Assembly: GCA_019925095.2 (NCBI GenBank)
Contig: CM034406.1
Coordinates: forward strand, 15,844,388 to 15,908,387
Direction: 5' to 3'
Source: Dendrolimus kikuchii
Lineage: Eukaryota > Arthropoda > Insecta > Lepidoptera > Lasiocampidae
Length of the DNA stretch: 64,000 bases
This document shows, piece by piece, positions 22,801 to 34,800 of this stretch (its first letter is position 1; each line of letters starts with the position of its first letter). The position numbers were made by a program, and so were the translations under genes. The notes below the pieces were generated by a model. It ran no database searches, was not told where the DNA came from, and saw only the letters and a list, made by a program, of their open reading frames with translations.

Positions 22801-25800
22801 CGATTTGAGAAGGAAGATGAACCTGAATGGTATGTATATTTTTTTAAATTATTTTGATTTTCCATATATTTTTTTTTGTTCTTCTGTTTGTCATATCATT
22901 TTCTTATATTGTTATGTATTGTTATATACTATATTGTGTTATCCTCTTTAAGTATTAGGATGACTGTATATCTGTAATATTATAAAATTTCAAAACATGC
23001 GTGTCTATACATTGAAGCTATTAAAAAAAACAACTGGAATAGACTATATAAACGATGGAGAACATGATGCATTTTTTTTTTTAGATTTCTTGTCTGTTTG
23101 TTCGGGATTCACGTAAAAACTACGAGGCCGGTTTCGATGCGGTTTTCGCTAATCGACACCAAATTATTAGACTTAAAATCTTACTTATTATTATACTAAT
23201 GATTTAAAAGGGCCAGATAGAAAAAAATTGAATTCCAATGTGATTTTTTACTGATCGATAGCAAATTTAATGTAATAAAATGTGTAATAGTTTTTATCCC
23301 GGGAACCCCACAAAAATTTTCCCGGAAGCGGTTTGAAACTGTTCACAGGCATAAAAATTAGTTTATTCTGACACAGTTTTCTCTCAAACGATAGCTTACA
23401 TGGTTTTTTTTGGCCCGAAATCCCGCGGGAATTTCAAGTCAAACTTAAATGAAGTCGCGGGCATACCCTAGTTATTAAATATTATTTGAATTAATGATTA
23501 ACATTAGGTATCTACGATGGGTCAAATGTATAATGAGGCGGGTTTGCCACTGAAAGTCGGTATTTTTACGAGGCAGGTCTTGTAAAATTTCAAGATTCGG
23601 GGCTGCTGTTGTGTTATTATCCTTAACACAAACGTAACATGCTGTGTTTGGGACTTCACAAGTTGATCATATTTTGTTTGCTCGCAGGTTTAGTGGGGGG
23701 CCCACTTCGAAGCTCGAGACGATCGAACTGCGCGGTTTCGATGAGCCGATCAAGAAAAATGAGACTGCGAACAATAAAGAGACTGAGGTATTGTTATTAT
23801 ACAACAGATTCAAAATATATAGTATTTTTATTCAGTTACACGTATTAAAATTCAGTGCAGGTTATGCCTGGAAGTGACGTCCTATAATTTTTACGGTCTC
23901 TAGGTTGGAATAATAATAATGTAAATGTACCTACCTTTCATATTAACTTTTTTCTTTTTCTTTTAGTGTTGACCACAATTGTTTGATTTATTTGACTATA
24001 TTTTTTTTTAAATCTTTACCGATCAATGTAAAAAATTATACGAATTCGAAATTCATAAACATAATTCGATTAAATATATATTAAATACATAATAATAATT
24101 ATTACTACATATTAAATACATAAATATAAAAGCTCATTGATAGCACCTTTGCCGCTCTCTAAAGGGAGACTGGAACACAATCAAGGTGTTTATGACGGCA
24201 TACTTTAAACCAGGGGTGGTAGCCATCCAGACGAATACCCTGCCATCTGGCTGTGGGTTGTTTTGTCACTTCTTACGACAGGCTGCCCGGCCGCAAGAAA
24301 TTGTATTATTTTTCCATTTCAGCATGGATATGGCTGTACAAAATCTAGAAAAGTCTCTTATTGGTGTTTAAGCAATTAGGTTTAGAAGAAAAGTAATTTT
24401 AATTGATTATAACAAAATTTAAATATCAATAAAATAATCAGTTATTTGTCTTTATTAAGAAATGGAGCAATAGCGGCGGTTCGCGGTCCCCGGCCGAGAG
24501 ATGGCGTGATACCTCTTCGCCGGTCGCACCGACACCCACCGACTCAATCAACACCAGCAATGTTAGTATATTTGTCATCACATTTATTCAAAACTAGCTA
24601 CCCGCGATTTCGTACGCGTGGAATAGTTAAAAAAAAGTAAGTTAATAAAAACCCCCCGATTTTGAAACATTCTTCATTGGTGCTCTGCTCCTATTGGTCT
24701 TAGCGTGATGATATATAGCCTATAGCATTCCTCGATAAATGGGCTATCCAACACTGAAAGAATTTTTGAAATCAGACCAGTAGTTCCTGTGATTAGCATG
24801 TATGTTCAAGCAAACAAACAAACAAACTCTTCAGCTTTATATATTAGTATAGATGTTTCCGTTGTAACTACATAAAATAAATTAGAAAAACATTAAAAAT
24901 GTTTAAATTTTATAACAGGACAAGGATTCCGGTGTTGACTCGAAGACTGAAGAACCACCACAAAACAACAACGAGGAGCAACAGGAATTCAACCTTGACG
25001 AGTTTCTCAAGTTCGACGCCTTGCCCGATGTGCTTACCGTAAGTGCTTTCTAAAGGCTCATTTACACGTATTAAGTACATAGTAAATTATTACTTTAACG
25101 TTTCTCCCGCTCACCGTGGAGACTTGGAATGAGCTCCCAGTTCAGAATTTTCCCACAGTGCTATGGTTTGGAATTTTTTGTAAAAGTGTCGTAAAATTCC
25201 TTCGAAGCCGACAAGCATTGGTAACACCGCTGATAGTGATATAGTTGACATTGATAGCGATGTGGTTCACATTGGTAGTGACCAATGTGTACCATATCAC
25301 TACTAATAGGGACCACGTTACTGCCAGTGGGGACCAAACCACTACCGATCAATATGGCCCAACTATTTGGACCATATCACTACTAATGTCGACCACATCA
25401 CTATCAATATGGACCACATCACTACTACCGACTATTGGTCGACATATTGGTCGGTAGTGGTTTGGTCCCCGTTAGCAGTGACGTGGTCTACATTAGTAGT
25501 GATGTGGTCCATATGGATAGTGATGTGGTCGACATTAGTAGTGATATGGTCCACATTGGTAATGATAAGGGTCGTATTGATAGTGAAGTGGTTAATTGGT
25601 ATTGATTTCATTTCCATCAAATTTATTTCTTGTGTGTTTTCAGAACGGAGTTGGTGAATCAGAGGGAGGTAGTCGTTTCAGCCGTTGGTTCCGTCGCGAA
25701 AGTCCCACTAATGACTCGAAACATTACGAGAGGCTACTTAGTAATATGGTTGATGGTAAGTATATTAATATTTTCTGTTTACATGGTAGCTTATGTATTA

Positions 25801-28800
25801 CGTATATCTAAAAGATTGAAAAAAAAAGAAATGAAGTATTGTTTTATAATGGACTGGATCCCGGTTAACCCAGTCTTAGATTATGATATAAGGGTTAAAA
25901 ACAATCTGCATATTCACACTATCACAGGATTAAAATGATTGGCTACTCATAAACCTTAACTCGTAATATTTTTGGTACAAAGTAGGAAATGTAAGAGTAT
26001 AAAATTGGTGTCTAATTATTTTTCATAATGGAAAGCCTACATCCCTAGAACTAAAAAAAACCAACTGGAATATATGATATAAGCGATGGAAACATGATGC
26101 AATTTTTTTTAGATTTCTTCTCTGTTTGTTCGGGATTCATGTACAAAACTACTGGGCCGACTTCAATGCGGTTTTCACTGATCGACAGCAAATTCTTATT
26201 CAAAATGGACAAGTACATTAACAATCAGCCCGTAAAACTTCAAGTGAAAAATTTGTTGCGATTTGTTTTGCCACTTGCCCGTTACCATTCTATTTTCCAG
26301 TTGTTCGTTGCGATTCGTTTTTCCACTTATCCATTTCCATTTGTCCATTGCGATTCGTTGTTCCACTTGTCCGTTGAAGTTTCACTTCTACTATGTGTCT
26401 CAGCACACATTTCGATTTTTCGCAGTTTTACTGCAAATTATGATTGGTTAGGTTAGGTACATTTTAATGAAAGTATTTTTTATTTACACGTATTTAATTT
26501 TATCAAACAAAAAAACTGAATTTGATCCGGGACCAAAAAACATGCAGTCTAATTTAAAATTATACCGCCTCTCACCACGTCTACACTAAAATTATTGCCG
26601 CCTCTCATCACGCGATATACCTTCTACCCCCTCCACGCGGCCGTAACGCTTTTTCATGACAGAAAAAATCCTAATACAGGGAGTATTAGGATTTTATCCG
26701 TCTATATAGAAGTTTCACTTCAAAAATATCTGACCGTCTCGAAAGTCAGGGAGAGGAAATGAATGGAATTGAATGGCGCCATGTGTCACAATCCGTTGAT
26801 ATTAGAGCGAGAGAAACAGTCGATCTGTTTTATCGGTCTGTTTCTGCAGTATTCAGCGACATCTAGCTAATTTAATCAATTGCGATTACTATAAATATAT
26901 ACTCGTAGAAAGTTCGTTTGGTGCTAGATGGCGTTGTAACATTGCCGTATGAAAATCAAATGGACGTTGTGACGGATGACATGCGTGCCAATGGTTTAAG
27001 AACGGGACATGCCGAAGACAAGACTACGCGAAGTGAAGAAGAAAAAGTAGGAAAGCGGACCCTGGGTGATCGGTTTCAACCGGGATTTACCGCTCGCGTG
27101 TTGATTGATGATATAAATGTTAAGTGACTGAATTTGATTGTTTCGCATAGATTTGGACAGCTCGCCGCAGGCGGAGCATCATGCGCACGCGCATGCGCCC
27201 GCGGCGCCCGAGCCGCAGCACGTGTTCGCGCCCATCTCGCCGGCGGGCGCGCCGCCCCGCGCCGCGCCGCCGCCCCCCTCGCTCATGGACCTGCTGCTCC
27301 GGGCCAACGAGCCCAGGCAAGGTACTGTCGCCGCCACTTTTGGCTTTTCACCAGCTCTCACGTCAGCCAGTGCTATGATCCCGCTGTGGGACCTGACTGC
27401 TCCTCAGCGCTAGTTAGCCTTTTTTTCAATTATTATTAGCTTTGGCAGGCAAACAAGTAGACGGCCCTATAGATGTTTGCAACACCAGCGCTGTAGCCAG
27501 CCTCTGAGGAATTTTATAACGCTTTTCTTAAACGGCCCTATGTCATAGCGCAAAGGGAAAACGTCTTCGGCGGGAAGTTCCCTCCAGATCATTGTTGTAC
27601 GCGGAATAAACGTTCTAGAGAAGAAGGAAATGTGGGTGCTTTTGTAAAAATGAGTCATTGACACCAGATTAAACAGTTCCTCGGAACACTCCCCGTTGTA
27701 CAGACTGTAGAATGCGCAGAGAAACAGTCTCTCCAAAAAGCTATTCTCAACCATCTGCTTAGGGAGAGCAATATTACCACTTTTCACCAGGTGGGTCATC
27801 AGCTTGTATACTGTGGCCCACCTGCTTCTCAAGCCCAACGAGCCCGGGCAAGGTACTGTCATCACCACTTATGGCTTTCCATCAAGTACGTCGACTTGTG
27901 TGGTGTCATCTAGCTATGGAACCTGCTTACTCCTCATCGCCAATGAGCCTAGGCAAAGTAATATCACCACTTTCTACCAGATGGGCCAGCAGTCTGAATA
28001 TTGTAGACGGCAGCGAGACTTGCTTCTCAGGCCCAACGAGCCCAGGCAAGGTTTAGTCTCATTCGTAGGTTTGCGCCTGATTTCAGTAGTCAGTTCATTC
28101 CAATCTTTATAACTGTATATAAATGTTTATAAGCAAAAACTCGCGAAATAACTGTTTAAAACTTTGGTAAGATTTCAATATTCATTTTGGCTAATGCCAT
28201 TTTTGTTAATGGTAATACCAATTTTTTTCTACTATTATTCTGCCGCGACGATATTGTGGATTTAGTAGAATACGAATTTTGGATGCTATCGCAATAGAAT
28301 CGTGCTTTGAGTAACTTCGCAACGCCAAGACATTGTAGTAGCAGAATTGGGCCCCAGGTTGACCATCCTTTGTCAGTATATCTAGAAAAAAACAGAAAAA
28401 AGTGCCATTTAGTTTTTTTATATTTTTTTTATTACAGGAGTTCAACAGACAGGCAGACAGCCCACTTGATGGAATACGGTTGCCATCGCCTATGGATATT
28501 TGCAATACCAAAGGTGCTACAAATGCGCTGCTGCTCTCTTAAGTGACACTGGAACCTGGTCAAAAATAAAATAGCGGTCACAACTAGTCCCTATTAATTA
28601 ATCCCTATCAATATTAAAATTCCGAAAGCAATTCTGTCTGTCTGTTAATACAATTTCACGGAAAAACTGCTTGACCGATTTGGCTAAAACTCGGTATATA
28701 TTTTTTTTTTTCGAAGCCAAGGATGAACGAACATAGGATAGATACTTTTTATCCTGAAAACTGGAATAATTCCGGGATAAAGGTATATTTTTTTGTTTGG

Positions 28801-31800
28801 CTATTATGCTTTCACGGACAAAAATATTGGACTGAATTGGCAGATATTCGATATATATGTAAGTTCAATATTTAGGATGGATATAGGATACTTTTTATCC
28901 CAGAAAAAGGGACAGATTTATGTAAAGGTTGTTTCAGAAATAGGGAAATAGGTTTTGTTTTATATGTGATTTTTGATATTTATGTAGTTAACAGATAGAT
29001 AAATAAAACTAGAATGGTTTGAAATAGGGGATGAAAGTTTGTGTGGAAGACCAATCATTTCTCAAGTTTATAGATATAAAAATTCAACATCTATAAAAAA
29101 TGCGATAGAAAGAAAATAATGTTTATTTAGAGTTATTTAAAATTATTAAAGTATACATAAGCAGTTTAATAAAAGCCAAAACTTAACTAACTCTAAACAG
29201 GCCCTAACTCAGCAAATGCTGGTTGATAACAACCAACGCTGGTCTTCCGTTAGTGCCAGGCAGTAACGTCACCTTCACAGAAAAAAATACTAATGAACAT
29301 TTAATATTATTTATAATTTGATAGTAGGCCTGGCCTGTCTATCTGCTAAGCTTTCACGGAAAAACTACTGGAGTACTGGATCAGTTTTGCTGTAATTTTG
29401 TACGTATAATGTAGTTTTAAAACCGAAAATGGACACAGATACTTTTCATCCTGGGAGATGGGATAGACTTCGATATAAAATGAAGTGAATATTCCGGGGG
29501 CAAATAGCAGTAACATAAAAATTTAAAACAATGGAATCTGTATTCATGCTTGATATTTAAACTTGAGTACTAAAATCTTTAGTACTTTATAATTGAAGAG
29601 ATGAGTAGATGAAGGAGTTTTGTGACATTAAAAAAAATACGTTAAAGGAAAATGTAATGTGTGAAATATGTAATGTAAACAGGCAAGGGAACCATATTAG
29701 AACTTAAAACAACGCTTTTTGAATTTGATTTTGAAAATAGTAAGTAATGAAGGAGTTATATGTGTAGCAAAGTGATAGTAAAGGAGCTTTGTAGGCCAAT
29801 TTATCAATATTTACCTATTGTAACATATCCCTTTCATTCACTCATATCTTCAATTATATTACTTTATTATAGATTTTTACGTATATAGTTATGACATCAT
29901 AAATATTTACAACACAAAGGAGTTAAATAGCAGATCGATTTTGTTATTTAAAACGTAATTAAAATGATTTCTAATCATGATATCTTGAATGCAAGATTAT
30001 AATATGTTATTTTATTTTTAAATGACGCTAAAGTTTAATGTAGCATGTCTACGTTAGTATTGTTTAAGTTATTGATTTTGTTGTACCAGTGAATAGCGTG
30101 GGCGGTGGCAAGATCCACAGCCTGGAGGAGCTGGAGGCGCGGCTGCGGCCGCAGCACACCGCGCAGCCGCCGCACCCCGTACCTGACCACGATCTCACCG
30201 CTTTCAAACAACTCGTGAGTATAGTGGCTAATCAAATAGTGTTACTACCCTGCAGGTGAAATTTTTCAAAAAAGCGCTTGTCATTAATACTTATATGGAA
30301 AATATTTATAATTGGACAATATTAATTATTGGACATAAATTATATATTATGTCCAATAAATAATCAATTATATATAATATAATATACATAATGTATGTAT
30401 TAATTTTGTAGTATCTGTTGATGTACATATTTGTATGTTGTATTTCAGTTAGCTCAAGTGTCCGGTGGGCACGCTGTGCCAGCGGCCTCTGAACCACCCC
30501 CCAGGCACCTCCACCAGCCCCAGCCGCAGCCTCAGCCCCAACCTCAGCCCATGACCCTGTTACAGGTGAGCAAAATACCGTTATCTTAAATAGCTGGCCA
30601 ATCGTCCAGTAAAGACAGTAACTCTGCAAAAGCTCTGAAATCCTATATCTGGCGTTATAATAAGGTAAATAACACTAATATGTCTGTCAAAGCAATAAAT
30701 ATATTAACCTCTTAACTTCTACCTCCAAACAAATAAAAAAAGTTATGTCGCCTTGGTTCCGGAATCTGAGAGGCCTCATGTACATCACGTCCACTTCACC
30801 GGCAGCTAAAGAGAAAAGTATACTCACGATGTCCATTTCCCTCGCCAATTTCCTGTTTGCTGCCATAGAAATGTGTGGAATTTAAACGAGGATTTACAAA
30901 ATAGTAAAGTTGACATCATCATTCTGTCCTTACACATTTACATCAACAGATGTTGAACAAAAGTATGGAACAACAACAGAAGGTTCACCAGCAACAGCAG
31001 CAACAGCAACAACAGCAACAGCAACAACAGCCACACATACCTCAGGAGCTCCTATACAAGCTACTGCAGGTCCAGGTATATGCAAGTATTCTTTGGCAAT
31101 ATATATCTTCCAATTTATAAAAGTACTATGATCAATAGTTTTGTAAATAAATATTATACATTATCTTTTAATTTTATAGATACATATTTCATAAATACTC
31201 TTTGATTAGGCTATAGTGGTTGAAGTAGAATGTATAATATTTTTTTTGTATTTTAGTTGATTGAGAATTCATGTGAATACTACTAATGGCGAGTTCTTAT
31301 ATCTTAATATTAATTCATTTGCCTTATCATCAATAAAAATTTGACATTTCTTGTATGGAGTTTGTTAAAAATTGACATGAACAATTCTTGTAGCGCCAGC
31401 AGCAACAGCAGCAGCACGTTGGCAACGACATAGGTGGGTTGGGGCTCAGTGCTGCCGACAGGGAGCTACTGCAGAGGCCCGAGGCGCAAGCTATTGTACA
31501 TGGTGAGATTTATCATAGTAATAATGGCAACTCATAAACATCCCACTGCTGGACTATGTCCTCCCTAATTCTGGTAAACGGATGAAGTACCGTCTACATT
31601 TCTGCAAGCGAAATGGTAGGTTTCAGATGTAACACTAATGACGCCTTTATTTAAATAAAGTAGAATAATAAATAAATGTACACTGAACATATATTTATAC
31701 TTGGCATATCACAGCGATAAACTGATATCTTCGTATGTCCTGTTATAACATTTTATTTCAGATCTTTTCTTTTTCTTTGAAAAGAAGAAATGATCTTAAA

Positions 31801-34800
31801 GTTTGTTAGAGGGAAATTAGAGTGTTTGTAACTTAATATTCTAGTTTGACATAACAGATATAAAACCGGTCCTAACACACTTCCTTCTGATACACCAGTC
31901 TTTTTTTCTTTAACTTTGGTGGGAGGTTAGTCAAACTCATGTAGAGTTTGACTATAAGTTATGTCCGAGATATGTTTTTATATTCTTAAAATACCAATAA
32001 AAATATCTGAATATAATTTACGTAACTTCTTCCTGAGATTATAAAATATTTCTACCAAATTACACTATATCTGAAGCTTATACAATGGCTTATACACTAT
32101 AAGAGAAATATTCACATAATTTTCCTATTTTATTGTTGGAATACAGCATACAGCATACAGGCTGACAGCTCACCTGATGGAAAGTGGTCACTGTTTTCCA
32201 TGGCCAATGCAACATCAATGGAGTTGCTGGTCTCGAAGCGGGCGACTGCAATGCTGAAACAACTCAAGGTTGTGTTCTATATCTTACTATAGACCAGGAG
32301 TAGTAGCCATCCAGACGGCTTACTGCCCCTCGTTGTGGGTTGTTTAGTCGCCTCCTTACGACAGGTCGTCCAACTTCAGGAAATAGAATACTATTTCCTG
32401 AAGTTGGAATAAGGAATACCTTTTCTATTTCTACATGGATAGAATTAAAATATAAACCTGATTCCTGTGTTTCAACTAGGTTTAAAGGCTGGTGAAATAA
32501 CAGTGCAGCACCTTATGCAACAGTTGGGTAACCCAGGACTTCAAAGTCGCCACCGCGAAGTTCTACTCACCATACTCCGACTGCACCAACAACAGAGACA
32601 GGTAAATTTAATATAAAATGTGTTATAATAGTTGGGACGGAATATAGTGGATTCTCCACATTAGTTGCAGACTGTTACACAATAATAAGTATTGTATTGT
32701 ATGAAAAAGCGTCTATCAGCGATCATTAAGTTTAGTAAACACTACACGTATAGTTCGCAACAGGTCGACGTGGCAATTTTCTAGTGATGTGACGTCACAT
32801 CCTAGGTAGTCAATATCTTTATTTTTTTAGGATACACGAAATGGGAGTAAAACTATTACCACCTTTTTATTTCCAGTAATATTTTCAAACAGCCCTATCC
32901 AGTGTCTGATAGACAGGTTATTTATAATTATATTTTTTCAGTTCAATGTCAAAACTAAACAAATTTTACAACTGTTAAATATAATTTAAATTTTATACTA
33001 ATTTGGTAAGTCTTGGTCTATTATGATTGGCACTCATATAAAAGTCCTTATAATCAAGAAGAGAAATGAATATCAGGACAATCAAGGTGAAATAAATAAT
33101 AAAACTACGTTTTAACGGTTTTAAGCGCGGTAATTTTATTTGATTTTGGTTTTTCCGACGTTTCGGCCACTTTTCAGTGGCCGTGATCACGGAAGACAAA
33201 GATGTCAAGTGTCAACGAGTATTGTTAAAGTTTTATTTAGCCTACCGCCAACTTATTAATTTTAATTATTTAATTTTTAATTTTGTTTATGGTTATTATT
33301 TAATCTATGGGAGCCTAATCTAATTTACTACCGCTTCGCAACATGTTATGGCTTGAAGAGAAGAAGCGGCGCAAGAAACTCTTCAGCAAACATGCCTAGC
33401 TCTAATAATTTTATATAATATTAAAATGGGTGGAAGGAAAAATAAAAGTAATTATCAGTCAAGTTGGTTTGTGTTCCGTTGTACGCAGAAAGAGCTCACA
33501 GTGTCTTGAGGTCTGGCAGCTGGTTTTTGCTGGGTTTGGGTCTTAATAGTTTTGATAATTGGATCCCAAACAGGTGGTACTTGCCAACCATCTTCTCTAT
33601 TGAAATTTGGGTGTTTTTTGATTTCAATAGCCTCACGCATCATTCTAGGTATGAAACGATTCTCTTTCGCGAGGATTTGTGGGTTATCGAATCTGATGTA
33701 GTGGTTGGGTTTATCCAGCGTGTGTTCACTGATCGCAGACTTCGTAGACCTTGTGTGTTTCATGTCAGCAATGTGTTCTTTTACTCGTGTTTTTATGCTC
33801 CTCTTTGTTTGCCCAATGTATGACAATCCACACTCACAATCAAGCTTGTAGACCCCTGCATCCTGGAGTGGGATATTGCATTTCACAGGTCTCAGAAATT
33901 GGGTAATCTTTTTCTGCGGCTTGAAATATGTTTTGATTGAAGCTCGCCTGAGGATGTGACCAATTCTGTCTGTGACCCCCTTGATGTAGGGTAGGGTAGC
34001 AGGGCACCGCTCAACTGAAGGTGGTTTGGGGCCTTTGTGACGTTGGTGTGGAGTCTTCAGCTGATTGCGTTGTAGAACTCGCTTGACATGCTGAAGCTCT
34101 CCAGCTATGTGGTTCTCGTCACAAATTTTCCGTGCTCTCTGAAACAAAGATTTGCCCACGGTAGCTAACTGACTAGGATGGTGGTGAGACGACCCATTAA
34201 GGTATTTATCTGTATGGGTAGGTTTCCTATACACCGTATGACCAAGAGTATTGTCAGGGTTCCTTAGGATGAGCACATCCAGAAAAGCTAATTTATTATT
34301 TGCCTCTAGTTCCATAGTAAATTTAATATTACTGCTAATGGAATTGAGATGATCTAGAAATGCAGAGACTTTATCATTTGGGAGGACGGCAAAAGTATCG
34401 TCTACGTACCTTTTATACATCTTCGGCTTAGCCGGAGCGGTATCCAGTGCCTTCTGCTCGAAGTCTTCCATAAAAATATTTTTCCTTCCACCCATTTTAA
34501 TATTATATAAAATTATTAGAGCTAGGCATGTTTGCTGAAGAGTTTCTTGCGCCGCTTCTTCTCTTCAAGCCATAACATGTTGCGAAGCGGTAGTAAATTA
34601 GATTAGGCTCCCATAGATTAAATAATAACCATAAACAAAATTAAAAATTAAATAATTAAAATTAATAAGTTGGCGGTAGGCTAAATAAAACTTTAACAAT
34701 ACTCGTTGACACTTGACATCTTTGTCTTCCGTGATCACGGCCACTGAAAAGTGGCCGAAACGTCGGAAAAACCAAAATCAAATAAAATTACCGCGCTTAA

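Noticed and set aside
25215..25605. CRISPR-like array
   Set aside because: The units are contiguous and diverged, there are no unique spacers, the orientation flips midway, and the genome is eukaryotic.
27467..27868. 133-residue minus-strand frame as a gene
   Set aside because: Only the part up to about 27800 is LINE polymerase tail; the start lies in duplicated intron sequence, so it is a chance extension of a relic.
33464..33823. 119-residue plus-strand frame
   Set aside because: It is antisense to the GIY-YIG/RT frame of the Penelope-like element.
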